A stretch of DNA of 64,000 bases from Trichobilharzia szidati. Lineage: Eukaryota; Platyhelminthes; Trematoda; Strigeidida; Schistosomatidae. The DNA is taken from positions 84,004,793 through 84,068,792 of the forward strand of contig OX235273.1 in assembly GCA_944472155.2 (NCBI GenBank), read 5' to 3'. Under the pieces are notes generated by a model. It saw nothing but the letters and a program-made list of their open reading frames with translations, was not told the origin of the DNA and did no database searches. The stretch's first letter is position 1; each line of letters begins with the position of its first letter. Of this stretch, positions 1-12,927 are shown one piece after another. Position numbers and translations under genes: made by a program.

Positions 1-19
1 TACACTTGAAACTGAATCT

Positions 20-146
20 CAATGCATATCTGAAAATACACGTTCCTCGTACAGCGGAGTAGTCAGGCTTTGCAGTTAGAAAATAGAATATTAGTCACAC
101 ACATTTGAAACCAATGTGGTTAATGGAATTAACGTCCAGGCATATG
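20..146. repeat. Direct repeat with 53145-53270
   Basis: Shares tcaatgcat, acacgttcctcgtacag, agtagtcagg and aatgtggttaatggaattaa with 53145-53270, in the same orientation. At the second site the repeat abuts a decayed Penelope-like RT, so this is probably a piece of the same element. Confidence 0.6.
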
Positions 147-174
147 AAGCCTGCTGGACACAAAAGTAAGAAGA

Positions 175-1350
175 GGAGCAGACGTTGGCTCAGACCACCA
201 CCTGGTACAAGTGACAATCCAAGTCAAATTAAAAGCTTTCAGAGAAACAGGAGCTGCAGATAGACCACAAGCCAAGCTCAACACTCAGAAACTGAAGGAC
301 CAGGATACGAAGGATATCTTTACTGCAAGCATAAACGACAAAGCCGAGACACAAGTCAACACTGGCGAAGAGGTCAGCGTTGAAAAGCACTGAACAACTT
401 GAAGACAGTGTGGAGTCAAACCTGCATGGAAGTTCTAGGCAGAAAGAAGAGACAGGACAAACAGTGGCTCACTACGGACACTCGGAGACTGATAGAGGAG
501 AGAGAGATGGTGAAACAAAAGATTCTCCAGTGCACCGACGAGCAGCAAAAACAGGATTTAAATGCAAGCTACAAGACACTGAACAAAAGAGTAAAGAAGA
601 GCGCCAGGGAAGACAAAAGAAAATATTATGAAGCCATGGCAAGTGAAGCAGAACAAGCTGCAGGCAAAGGAGATCTCGCAACACTCTACCAAACAACTAG
701 GTACCTATCGAGCAAAAGTTTGACACAAATCAAGCTGTGAAGGATGACAATGGAAAGTCAATCACCAGAGAGGTGGAGCAAAGGAAACACCGGGCTGAAC
801 ACCACCTACAACGCTCCCAACAATACCAACGACTGAGACAGAGCTACCAGTGAACACCAATCCCCCAACGAAATCAGAAGTCCTGAAGGCAATCAAGATG
901 CTAAAAGCTGGAAAAGCAGCAGGACCAGATGGAATCTCAGCAGAAGCATTGAAAATGGACACAGAGACGGCAGTGGACTTGATGACGCCACTACTGGAAA
1001 AGGTGTGGAAAGAAGGCAAAGTGCCCTAGGATTGGAAGAAAGGATACTTATTCAAACTACCAAAGAGAGGAGACCTAAGTCAATGCAAGAACTGGCGCGG
1101 AATTATGCTCCTTCCCATCCCAAGGAAAATACTAAGTCGCATCATCCTGGAGAGAATCAAACATGCCCTGGATGAAAATCTTCGAGCGGAACAGGCTGGA
1201 TTCAGGAGAAACAAGTCATGCATTGATCAGATCGCAGGACTACGGATCATCACTGAACAAAGCTCCGTACCTCAACTCCATTGAACTTGAAGAGTCCTTC
1301 GATAGCGTCGATCGAGAGGTGATTTGGAACTAAATCGCTACTACCGGTTA
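175..1350 (+). mobile_element. RTE/SR2-like LINE relic (endonuclease C-terminus to reverse transcriptase)
   Basis: With many frameshifts and stops, the plus strand spells an RTE-clade non-LTR retrotransposon. It starts with an endonuclease-end DVGSDHHLV (about 180-210). A linker follows (KKRQDKQWLTTDTRRLIEE, near 441-500), then KAAGPDGISAEALK (near 914-950), GDLSQCKNWR, LLPIPRK, and RAEQAGFRRNKSCIDQIAGL (about 1177-1236). The end is near FDSVDRE (about 1299-1319). The catalytic YxDD half and the 3' end are missing. It lies just outside the left arm. Confidence 0.75.
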
Positions 1351-3502
1351 TTGTTTAACAATCACAAAATGGCCGACAGTTCCTTATAGGTACTAATGGT
1401 CAACAAGATTATATCCACAGAATCAGTGTTCGAAGGTAAACGAATTACATTAATTTCTGCAAATTCCTGGCCACAAACACCACAGAAATGAGAATTTTGT
1501 GTGACTAATTAATGTAACACAAAATTCTAACAGCGCGTCAAGGTCAAGCTCAATAAGTGAGAACAGCAGAGCTGTTTCAAAGGCGATCCACGTGTTATTT
1601 AAACAGCTTGTGAATGCCAGACACGGAATAAAGGGATGCGAATAAACATTGTTCAACAGTAACGAGTACACAAATAAAGTTTATAGAGCAGATAATGTTC
1701 AACTACAAGAAATTAATCACCATACACCAAAATAGGGTCCGAATACATCAGGTGGGTTAAACTTCGATCGCAAACTAATCCGTCTTTAAGAAGTGAGAAA
1801 ATATATTTCGACTAATAACTAATGGCAAGTAATATAACGTTGAACACAAAAATTGAAATATATTGAAGGAAAGATGAGAAATGAATTGAGGCTTATTTTA
1901 AAACATTGTGTTCATGAAGTAGTGTGTCTTATCGTTGGTTAGCATTAACTTTGAGTGCAATCGGTTGATCAAATAATGTCAACTTTGAATGTCTGACAGT
2001 ATTCATCAACCAAACATTTTCACACTTAATAGTTTGAATCGTTTTCAGCGTTGGGTGTTGTGTGATCATTATTCCAGAAGCTACTTTATGTTCTACGGCA
2101 ATAATTTACCGATAGTATATCGCTTAAAAAAAGCGAAACTTAGTTCGAATGAAGTTCGGAAAATGAAATTCCTACATATGGTCTTTGTATTCTGGTGTCA
2201 CTGTTCATCAAATCGTCGAATGGATAATCCTTCTACCATATACTATTGTGCTCTTTCGCTGCAATTGCTGTCACTGCTTCTGTGAGAGACGAATGTGCAA
2301 GGTCACAGGTCAGCAAATAGTGAGAAGTGAGGATGTCTGTGAAGGGATGCAAAACCACCACATAGTTGGATGACGTGCAGGAGCTGATAGAACATGAAAT
2401 GGGGAACGGTAGGAAAAAATCACCCCCTGACAAAATGTTGGCAATAAAGAACATTCCAGTCAGGGATTAGAGAACGAAATCGTGGTATTACAGACTACAA
2501 GGTCATTCCATATTTTTCTGGTCAGAAGACTCGCAGAGTATATTCGACTGTAATTAACAGCATTCAGACTTCCAGAGAATTAAGTTCAAACTGGCTGTAC
2601 CTGGAAAGCATTTCACTGTATTTATGAGTGCAGGTGACCATGGAACTCGAGCCCAGGATTGACTGAGTTGTCTAATATGTCAGTCATCCGCTAACATATA
2701 GGGAAAAACAGTATTCAGCGGTCGACAATGAATGTTTAGAAATGATGTGTACGTTAGATTAATGCAGAACTCATCTACTAGGTCAACAGTTGTATACCGA
2801 AAGTGATAACTAGGCTCTATGGCGATCGAGGACAGTAGCAGGTCTAGGTGGGAATTATAGTTGTGTTATATAATAGGTCTCTAAGAATGAGTTCCCATAA
2901 TGTCCACCTCTTTCAAATTATAAGCAGTCAAAATAGCTCAATACTCCTCCAGTTTGCTAAAGCAATCCTCATCAAACGCCTGAAACAGGATTTATGTGTT
3001 CAAACAGAAGCAGTTATCAATCTATTCTCGCCCTGACAACTGGACGTCAATATTCTCTCATTCACTTGATTATCTAGTCTTTAGCTTTAACCTCACCCTC
3101 CTTTGATATGGTGCAACTCTGAGACTTTTATTTTGAACTCACTATATTATTACTCATTTTATTAGTTACCCAACTGCTAACTCACCTCTTGTCTTTATCA
3201 CACAACTCCTTCATCATTGTATGCATACAATAATTTTGTTCGAACTTGAAATCTCTCGGAAACAACTAGATAAGTTTGATTTGCTGAACACTGTTCATTC
3301 AGTTTGGAGCATCCTGTCAACTGACATCATGCAACATTTCATTGGTTCTCTAACTGATATCAATCCGTGATCATCTCGTAAAAACAAATCTAATAATTGC
3401 AAACCATCTATAGAAAATGTGTAAGCGTGTTAAATTTGTTCTAAACATAAGTCTAGTAGTTTTTTTAGGCTGTAAACAGAAAATGAGAAGCCAACGAAAT
3501 CA

Positions 3503-3784
3503 ATGAGGGTACCATCTTATTCTCCTGAAATTATCTCTCCGACTGCATTTATAATCATGAAGAGGGAGAAATGTATCCAGTTTCTGGAAAGAAATTTGTT
3601 GGTTGACATTTTATCTCCATCAGAAGACGAAGCCGATTTCTCTGAGAGTGCATACGGAGTACACCCAATAATACTAGTCATCTGTCAAAGATGGGATCCC
3701 ACTATAAACGCAGTGACACAGGCAGTCACTGACGGAATGGCTGTAATATGTCCATATAAACATTTATGTTCCATTGCTACATAG
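3503..3784 (+). other. Unrecognised 93-aa open frame in the left arm, partly kept in the right arm
   Basis: Translation starts MRVPSYSPEIIS and contains NLLVDILSPSEDEADF. The mirror frame at 37377-37619 (-) is shortened by a right-arm insertion but otherwise similar. I cannot name a family. Amino-acid differences between arms are about as common as expected for neutral drift, so it may not be a gene. Confidence 0.2.
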
Positions 3785-3962
3785 GTGATATCACAAAATG
3801 AAGTGTTTGGACATTTGTAGTTAGTTGAGTGTGTCGGTCCAGTACAGATAATGTTGCATCTTCCACGAACTATTTCAACGAGTTGATTGTGATTATGAAT
3901 TAATAACTGGCGATGCTTGCGTAGCTAGCTGATTTCTTATTCCTTTCTGCTGATGCTCAAGG

Positions 3963-4677
3963 ACATATTTCCAAATGTTACAGTAAACATGTTCAGGGTC
4001 CAACATGTAGAGAATTCGTTGTCTTACGTCTCGGTATAAAGACTACACGTTTCTCATGTTGGTTTTCAATTATATCGCAGTAATCAATATCATAAAAATT
4101 TGGATGGGAATTAAAGAGGAATTTGAGTGGAACAGAAGATGTTCATTTAACTTCCAAATCTCTAGTGCTTGTTAACCACTGTATATTGTGAAGTTGTTCA
4201 CTCAGTTTATTGGTAAGTGCAAGAGTAGCGACTTCGATCACACACATGTCAACAATGCACCAATTATCTATACTGAGAATCTAAATTGTTGCAAATATTA
4301 TGAAAATGTCAGCGCAATCAGGCCTCTCATTTCGTTCACCACTCGTCGGAACTTGGTCAAGACAAACTGATGTATTTCCATAGTAAGCTGTTTTATACCT
4401 AACATTGTTTATTTGACAGAATGTTATCATGTGCATTTTGTCACACATAATTTTCTGTACCAGTCTAAAATGACGCGAATCACGTGTAAATATTTGACTA
4501 CTCCCGAAAGTAATAGTCATTTTCACCCCAGGCAATACTCCGATCACTCCCCTGTAATTGAACTGATCATACTGATTCTTGTTGAGCTTGATGTGACTGG
4601 CTGGACCATTATTGAACTGTCGTTGTTATCAGCTGCCTTGAGTGAATTTGTATAGTGTATCAGGAGTGAGATCTATG
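3963..4677. other. Left-arm-specific insertion
   Basis: Arm homology stops at about 3962 (ctgctgatgctcaag) and resumes at 4678 (tcagtacgccatccc). The right arm joins these two points directly near 36600. The 715 bp between has no feature I can identify. Confidence 0.6.
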
Positions 4678-5175
4678 TGTTCAGTACGCCATCCCTCTGG
4701 TGAGCTAAAGTCTGGTCAACTTGGTGCTAGCTGAAGCCAACCAGTCTGTTGCTCAATTTGGTTCATTTGAACCTTGTACATTCAACTTGTTTTAGGGTTA
4801 TGCCCAGTGTTGGTGTAGAGGACAATCCACCTGACCTGTATTGAAACACGAATTAACTGATTTGAAATCGGCTCGGTGACTGCATCATTTGAAACACAGA
4901 TGAGACAACTGTTAGAAATCCCCATATCAAATTGAGAAAGATATTGAAATATTCGGTATGTGAGGATCAATAGTGTTTACTGGCACAGAGTTATCTCATC
5001 ATCTTCCATTCACCTAATCTATTCCTCATGGATAAATCAAACAGAGGGGAGTATTCGCCTAACCACAGTTCACTCTCCATAGTTTTGATGAAAGTCTACT
5101 CAACTGGTGTGAGAGATAAAATCTATCTGTAGCGCAGTGGTAGTGATTTTCACATTTAATTTTCAATGAATTCAG

Positions 5176-5363
5176 CATTAAAATGGATGGAATGGAGCAT
5201 TCCGATGAAACATATTTCGCCGCCATGGACACTGGAACTTCTTCGAGAATTGGTAATAGTACAATCGTGAAGAGAATCAACACTCATTTCAGGCCTTCCA
5301 CCTATTGAGTTTACCTTCAAGCGGAGCATATATGTGTTGGAGGTAAAAGATTATTCAGTTAAG
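5176..5363 (+). pseudogene. Lone exon-5 relic of an aspartic protease (left outer arm)
   Basis: An exon-5-like fragment that starts right after a TTCAG acceptor as in genes B-D. It keeps the second catalytic motif (MDTGTSSRIG) and the later LPPIEF-type and YVLEVKDYSVK segments. Roughly 25 residues between them are deleted and the frame is broken. The donor GT is lost (CTAAAA follows). No neighbouring exons were found, so it is a relic of a further gene copy. It most resembles pseudogene D's exon 5. Confidence 0.7.
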
Positions 5364-5488
5364 CTAAAATAAGAACTATGTGTATGGTTACTTTCTATCA
5401 TGGATCGTGACTTCTATCAATTTATTATTAGCTTTCAAGGAATATTCCTCTCCAAAGCCATCATAAATATTTGTGAGACCAGCGGTGT

Positions 5489-5710
5489 TTGTGGTTAATG
5501 TGTGGAAAAGTAGTTAGCAAACATCTTCATATAGCCTTACTCCCACATGTTTTTCATTCCGATTTTCCATATTTTCGGTGCAGACATTGCACACCATGTA
5601 ATGACTGCGAGGTCAATTATGTAGGTCAAACCAGTAGACTAGATTTAATTAGACTATCGGAACATAGGAATTTAACTGGATCCAGAATGATTGCCCATGA
5701 TACGTTATAA
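5489..5710 (+). mobile_element. Penelope-like GIY-YIG endonuclease fragment (left arm)
   Basis: A short frame with CRHCTPCNDC, then NYVGQTSRL and LSEHRNLTG. This matches the zinc-finger-like Cys pairs and the Y(I/V)GxTxR...EH core of GIY-YIG domains in Penelope-like elements. The RT part is missing. A PLE C-terminal tail follows 1.3 kb later (6989-7225). Confidence 0.6.
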
Positions 5711-6394
5711 AAACTAGAAGAAGCCTCAACCACTGCAACACATTCACTTGCATGTAATCGCCCAATAAGTTGAAAGTAATAAAAATTAGTAACATATTTA
5801 GGTGGAGAGAGACGCTAATCCCTGAATCTTCATCAAATGACGCAACGCTTTTACCGAGTGAATGGTTAATTTCTATCAAAACGAGAAGGAAGGAGAACAA
5901 GGGAGAGGGAGAGAAAGAGAGAAAGTATGCAAAGCATATTAAGAAGCCATGAGAACAAACTGATATGAATATGAACAATAAATTGTGGTCTAGATGTCGT
6001 CCAGTTTTTGACACTGTATCACTGTGTGTTATTCCAAATGAACTCAGCCAATATGGAATTCAGTAATTTCGGTTTGAAAAATTTGGTTTTCATTTGACGA
6101 GCAGTGATCTGGTGATTCACTGACGTCTTAACTCTTTCATACCGAGGTTGTCGACGTCTATGGTGCATTCACCAGGAATGAATTTAACATGTCACAAAGT
6201 GCAAAAACGCGAAAATATGCAACCGTGGAGCAGCAAGTTTGCAAGAGAGGCGGTGAAGATTGAACGTCAGGTGAACAAAGACAGGACAGAGAGGGAGGAG
6301 TTGTTATCAAACCAGAAACAACAACATTCAGTAACATCAACGAGAGAACCTTGAGTGAATTCACTTCTTTCACTCATCTGACCTAATCAGTATC

Positions 6395-6545
6395 TTTTCA
6401 GCTGTAGGTGGAATGGGCAAGGACATCAGCGTCAAATAGGATTAAATCGGGAAGATGAGGCAGGCATTCATTGCTCTGTAATCAATGTGAAAATAGTCTG
6501 CACTGAAGATAAAGAAAGACACATGATATCGCAACACTACAGTCA
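6395..6545 (+). mobile_element. Short RTE LINE fragment (left arm)
   Basis: One frame reads IGKMRQAFIAL (about 6448-6480), matching the RIGKARxAFxxL motif of RTE elements. Little else is recognisable. The mirror lies at about 34735-34880. Confidence 0.35.
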
Positions 6546-6988
6546 AGACAAGATATGTGGTCTAAAGTGCTAAGGCTTGAGTCATTGAAAGCGTCATTGA
6601 TCTCCACACTGCAGATCACATGACTGCTTGGGAAGGATAAGCAACGAGGTGGTCTAGCAGTTCAGTGAAATAACCATCAACCTATTACTGAACAAATATA
6701 CAGGGTGAAACGGAGTTGGAATGGAAATATGCTCATGAGGCACTTCAAGTGGCATCTCACTTGATTGTGATCCCCGGGTGGATGATGAATGAGAAGTGGC
6801 GCCTTAAAAGTGCAAAGGTGAGATAGAGAATGAAGATCAAATGCTAAGGAAATGAAGTTTTGTGTGTAGAGAACGAAGTGGATTGGAGATGTGCACTTGA
6901 ATCACAATGTTCCATTCTTGATGCAAGTATTGAATAATAATATCATGATTTGGTTCGACTATCTAACTGCATCCTTTGAATTATTATT

Positions 6989-7225
6989 TTGCAGATGGTT
7001 TGTGGTGGCTGTACAAGGATTGTGACAATCCAACACCTTGTCAACACTGATCATTTGGTCTCCATCAAAGTAATCAACGAAGTAAAGGGCGACCCAGCGA
7101 AGGCAATGGTCTTTAATCTCCCTGTCATTGATGGAGCCTCAGCCACTCAATTAGAGAAATCGGAAATGTGCATACAAAAGAAAATTATCCAACCACTACT
7201 TACAGAATGGTCGAAACCTGGTTGA
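6989..7225 (+). mobile_element. Penelope-like element C-terminal tail (left arm)
   Basis: The translation contains TIQHLVNTDH, VINEVKGD and MCIQKKIIQPLL, which aligns with the end of the Penelope-like ORF at 58606-60164 (ILEHLVNSGH, IIYKVKSN, LCIQKKFVQSLI). It is a different, older family member. Confidence 0.55.
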
Positions 7226-7689
7226 TTTCTACTCACTTGATTTCTGTCTGGTTGTTTTTCTAACTCCTGACAACACTCGTATTTCTTCAAAACTACAACA
7301 TTTGAGAGATGACCTGCTTGAAATTGAGTCAACCGAAAACTCTTGTAGTCAATATATGGAATATAATCGTCGTTGTTCAGTTTGTTTAAATCTAATAAAT
7401 TATGACCCATAATGGAATAAGTTACTCTGGCTAGCATTCGTGATGTATACAGCCTGATGATTCAGAAGTTTCTATTCAACATAAGGAAAAGCATAATCAT
7501 AGGTGGCAGCCTATCACACTATATGTGATAACTCTGACTCGGTTGTGTCCTTGGTACGCGAAATGTACTCCTGAAGATTTTATAATTGTCATTCAATCAA
7601 ATGTGATGCATTTCACGAAGGAGACAAAGAAGACATATTATATGTGATCGGTTTTCTGTTCAGGTCGGATAGCACAGTGTCACACGATC

Positions 7690-9060
7690 CACTGTCAATT
7701 ATTATTTCATCTGGACATCCTGGACAAGGGGAGATTACCATAGAATAAACTCTAATGGAAATTCTGTACATTATATAAACAGCGTGCAGAATGAAGCTAC
7801 TATTAATTATTATTGCTAAAATAATTACATACTTTCCTTCGTTTCTATGCGCATTGTGATTACTACTCATTCATTGAATTATTATTCACCTCATTAAGTA
7901 ACTCCAAGACACTTATTCAACTCCTCATATGCATTGAATAATATCAACACCTATCATGAAGACAACTCATCGCTTTCGTCACCACCCTCTCTCAGGAAAA
8001 ATTGTGAATAATTGCGACTGTACAGCTAGAGAGACTGAATTCGCCAAAAAGAGCCTCTTCGCTGAACTACACGTTTTGATTTTATTATTTTGTATTAGTA
8101 GTACACAGTAAAAGAAGTATGCAAACCTGAACAGAGTGTTCATCTCATTTAATATTTCACGATAACGATAAATGTGAAGTGTAAATTTGTTTGACTTGAC
8201 TTTGTCCCTCGTATAGTAGAGATCATACCACATGTGAATTACAAGTTATAACATGAACAAAAAATGATTCATTTCAAAATTTCAAGTATTTCGAACTTTG
8301 CGATAAATTGTTGAACAATTCATTGAAACTTTATTTCATCTCTGACTTTTTTCAATGCAGTTTGTGAAGGATCGTGTGTATCACAAGTTGTACACTTACA
8401 CATTAACACATTATAGAATCGAAACAGTAATTCTGTATATTATATAAGAATAGGGCTATTGTGATCCGAAGTCCATCTTGTAAAGTTTAATGTAATGTAA
8501 TTTGCTAACACTACCACATTAACAGATAACACGCTAAAACGATAATTCTGTTTATTAAATTAGAATCGCGTTACTAGAAGGCGAAGTTCATGTTGAAAAA
8601 TGTGGTGTGTTTGTAAGTCACATCGTACAATTTGTTATCACAACTGTGTGTCGTTTCACTTACATGAAAATGTACAATCGAAAGACCGAGCAAAATAATA
8701 ATAATAATATGAGGTAATAATGCTGATAAGTGTATGGGGAATGAGAATTCACACTAATCATATAATCAGCGAAGACTCATTATGGTAGATAACCATTTCA
8801 CAGTTTTTCGAAGTGGACGTGGTTCAGCACTAATGGATGTCATACATTAATGGCACTCAGCTGAAAATATTTTTCAACTTTATATCACAAGAAAAGTTAG
8901 GAAATCGTGAAACATGTTTTGCATAGTTTTAGGCATCCCTAAGATTGACTCCTATCGACAAAGAGTGTTTAGAAATGATTACTGAAGGATGACTGCCTGA
9001 GGGGGAGTATTGCTCACAATAGGAATGTGTTAGGGATAAACACAGAATTTTGAATGAAAA
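7690..9060 (-). repeat. Low-copy block, left arm copy
   Basis: A block present at four places: here, mirrored at about 32220-33590, partly at 49780-50560, and partly at 60600-61355. It carries a minus-strand frame 7979-8233 (84 aa, MWYDLYYTRDKVKSNKF...) that stays open in three copies. It also has two diverged tandem units with a period near 117 bp (8398-8490 and 8516-8615). I do not recognise a protein family. Confidence 0.65.
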
Positions 9061-9591
9061 ATATACTTTCAGCAGATGAGATGAAAAAAAATCACTGAAA
9101 TTTTAATACGTCTTCTTTTCAGGTTAATCATTTAGGGAATGATAATAATATCCATGTTGATACTGAAATTATTCTGATGCCACTGTGGGTAACAGAATTA
9201 CAGCTCAACAGTATAAATTAATGAAAAACAATCTAATTGAGATTACTATTTCTCTTCGAATTCTCTAGTTTCAATGCCAGTCAATCAGTGGGTACATCTC
9301 ACTGGTGATAGGGTCTGATGAAGTGGTTATTCGGCACCGTTTCCTTCAACCACCGTAATCATAAGAACTTCAGAATGTTTCCAGGTCACCTATCTTTGTT
9401 TCTTGTCGTCCATATTCCATTATCGAAATTGTCCACTGCAGTAACATGGTTTTCTGACGAAAAATGCTCCGACGAATCCTGACATCATATGTGGAATTTA
9501 TACTCATTTTTCAAGTGGTGCGTCAACATACACACTTTTCCTAGTAGTGACTTATAGATGGAGCCAATTTTCCGGGATTTGTATCCGTCAA

Positions 9592-10062
9592 GTCAGTTCT
9601 ATACGGATCAGAAACTTGGCGGGTCACAAAGAATATTTCCAACAGCCTGTTGCAGACCTTTATAAACAACTGACTTCGCTCTATACTGAAGATCAGATCA
9701 CTCTACCACAGTGCCCAAGTTTTATTCTTATATCAATGAAGATCAGATGGCCGGAAAGAATCACCAACAGAAAACTATGGGAACAAACAATACAAGAACC
9801 AATCGCCCAACAAATATGCAGGAGGCCACTGGGTGACAACGCGCGTCAGGCCAGTGCTCGAGTGGAACCCGAAAGGGAAGAGGCGGGTGTGACGTGCAAG
9901 GGTGACATGGAGGAGATCGTGTGAAGAAAAGTTGAAACAGTATGGACTAACATGGATGCAGGTGAAAAGTACAGCAGAAGACAGAAGTAAGTGGCACGTG
10001 CAGTTGAAGTCCCATGTTGCACTAGGATCCAAAGGGAACAATAATAATAACAATTATGTGGA
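9592..10062 (+). mobile_element. RTE LINE 3' relic, left arm only
   Basis: Begins abruptly where arm homology breaks. A frame from about 9594 gives KSVLYGSETWRVTKNISN, followed by IRWPERITN and WEQTIQEPIAQQI (about 9748-9813). After frameshifts come EWNPKGK-like and TWRRSCEEKLKQYGLTWMQV segments (near 9860-9965), the usual C-terminal end of SR2/RTE. An AATAATAAC-type tail follows (10038-10056). The right arm lacks it. Confidence 0.72.
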
Positions 10063-11984
10063 TACTTCGACTGGGATGTATTTCGAGGTGGATATCGAAT
10101 GTTACACCAATGAAAACTTAGGCCTGAGGATAAATGAAAAATTGTTAATTATGGTAAACATTCCCCACTTGTAAGAGTCATTGAAAAGGCCGCTGACGGA
10201 TTTTCTTAAAACATCTTTACGTCCATCTCAATCATACATTCGATAGCAAATACGATTTATGCATTATGAAATAATTTAAAGTTTCGAGTGACATTTTCTA
10301 CAATATTAAACTAGTTTACGCCAACATTATTATGTCATGAATTGGCTGACAAACACATCCAGACTTCTGCATCACAAAGTTATAAAATGTGGTTCGGACG
10401 TTCATTCACATAAACGTTTCCGGATTTTCAACCAATGAAAAACAGAAGGGTGCGGTTTTTCATTTTGTTTTCAACATATTCATAACGATTATATCTACAC
10501 AAGGCATCCATGAACTCCATCACATTAGTTACAAGGTCGCCAGGTGAGGCATTCACCTCTGCTTATGCTGTAAATTAATGCCAGCAAGAGACAATGTGAA
10601 GCTAAACATGATTGTTGGAAGATAGTCACTAATTGATTTACTTCGTGGGAAATTGAAGATATCCGCGATATGCATTCATGTTAAGCATATCAATCCTGGT
10701 TGAAAGATGTACTTAGACAAAAATAGACCACATTTGGTGTGTTTCTGAGAAATAATTTATACATCTCTTGAAAAACCTAATCTCTTACATGCCCCGAACT
10801 ACAATCAATGATTTCGTATTGGCGGATTTCATAAATGTATCAGTGAGTTGAAGATGTTTCGTCATCCTCGAATACTTCACTGCAAAGATGGATAGCACCA
10901 TTACACCAACAATGTACAGGGACTATTCAAATAATCTTTTGAAATCAGTGGAGTAAATCTTACAGATTTATAATGTTAGAAAATTAGGATTTATTTGAAT
11001 GTGTGAACAGCGACCTGCTTGAATTGCTGAACTACCTGAACTTTCATCCCACACAATGCATACAATTTTCTATATTTCTCCTTAATTCAACCATTCAATT
11101 ATGTCCCTGAGCTTCCGAATGCATTCACGCACAATTATAATTGGCTTTCAATCTACTCGTAAGTATCTTCCGGTGACGAAGGCAAAATACCATGAGGGAT
11201 TATTTCATTCTTCAGATCGACCAGCACTGTGTCACATGCTGTAACCTTAGATTGCTATTTTGCTGGAAGATGTTGTATGAAGAGGAAACATTACGCGATA
11301 GACTATGCTACATATTCTGAATATTGTGTGAACATTTTGCACTCAATGAAGCCGTTATTGTTATTATGTTGGGCGGATGTCTCAGTGTCTGAAATACCAG
11401 AATTTTGATGTGTGAGACTTATTTGCCTATTCGGGATAATGTTCAGACCCCATCGCTTTTATTATCAGCTGTGAATAGTGAATTCATGAGACTCAGATCT
11501 GTGTTCCCCTGTCTCACTGTGCCTGCTATGATCACAGTTTCAAGATGAGAGGATCACAAATCTGAACAATAATGTCAAATCTGGAAGGAAATCATGGAGA
11601 TGAAGACGGATGATGAATGAGCAAGACTGTGTGATTATGAAAATGTGTGAATGGCGGCAATCTTGTGAATTCCCATGACACAAGCATTCATTTATTCATC
11701 TGGTTCTTGAGGGAGAAACATCACTAGTGTTGCTTGGATTCGGAGTACGAGAGACAGATAAAAAAAAGTTGATAGTACACCGTTCCTTTGTGACAGAATC
11801 AGGGAAATACTCGCCATTTAGTGGAATCTACCACTGAATACAGACACTAGAGATGATGACGGTATGTCTCCCAATGATTTATATCGGCCAATATCATCTC
11901 ATATCTCATAAGTTTACGGAAACGCCTTGCTGCGATTGGCTCTTTAACCCGATTACAGAATCATTTCATAACCAGGCGGCGATA
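10063..11984. other. Left-arm interval without recognisable genes
   Basis: AT-rich arm sequence, homologous to about 29914-31415 from 10501 on; the first 440 bp is left-specific. No exon, RNA gene or element recognised. Confidence 0.4.
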
Positions 11985-12927
11985 ATAATCTCAGTAACTA
12001 ACTTCTACTCGACCACCATGGCAGAATGCAAACATCTGCAGGAAACTACTTCTCAAACTTCTCATTCCAGCCTGATCTTCATGTGAAGATATCATATATG
12101 TGTCCCAGGAGGAAGTGAAATCCAACTCCAGTTATTTATCACAGTTGAACAATACGAAAGCAAACATGGCATGTGGAAGCAAAGTGACTCCCGACAAAGC
12201 GAAATGCTTAGCAGATATCGCAGATGATATCGTCTAGTGCATTCGATGTGTCGTATTCTGTTCAAACTATGAGCAAATGTTTTTGTTGGAAAACAAAAGG
12301 AACATTGAAACAGCATAAATGGGAATACTCAGAGTACTTTCTAATGTCTCGAAATTTGTCCGATGCAGTGAATAAGGAAGCAGCTTGAACTGCATTCGAA
12401 TGTCATGAACACCAAGACTAGTGAAGCTCATGAAATCGCAACCAGCATGACATGTACTTTGAATTACCTCAACGGAATCCTGCGTTTCGCTCATCGAAGA
12501 CCGAACTGTGCATGCTGTTGATCACTTCTAATATGTTAAAATAGTCATCCAAAGTGGAATGACTTTAGCAGGTTTCATTGCATACCATTTATAACTTCGT
12601 AAATTATCGATAAGCAAACTAAATACTCAGCAATTGATTTAAACAACTAAATGGCTTAATTACTGCAATCATCATTCTAGAATAATCAATGTTCATTTCT
12701 ATCATGAAGTGGTCTTTGTGTAAAGTTAGATTTCAAATATTCAAAGCAGTTAAACGAGGCTACTCCTCACAGTCATTACAATGTCACATATCAAAGACTA
12801 GGTTGAAAGATATATTTACCACATTTTTCCAGTTTCTAAAATATCTTGAAGGAGAAATCATTTGTGCAAATAAGAAGTCCTCAAATTACTTTGCAAACTG
12901 CAGTGGCTGATTTCGGCACAACAAGCC

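Larger units (their letters stand above)
1786..11984. repeat. Left outer arm of the palindrome (diverged)
   Basis: Inverted homolog of about 29914-39285, with visible substitutions throughout and several indels. The partner sum drifts from 41898 to about 41271 (near 8 kb), 41279 (near 5.5 kb), 40564 (near 3.8 kb) and 40776 (near 2.4 kb). Left-specific segments include 3963-4677 and about 9592-10500. The outer end fades near 1786. Confidence 0.88.

Noticed and set aside
5880..5930. Purine-rich GA tract (mirror in the right arm)
   Set aside because: Simple low-complexity sequence with no further structure.
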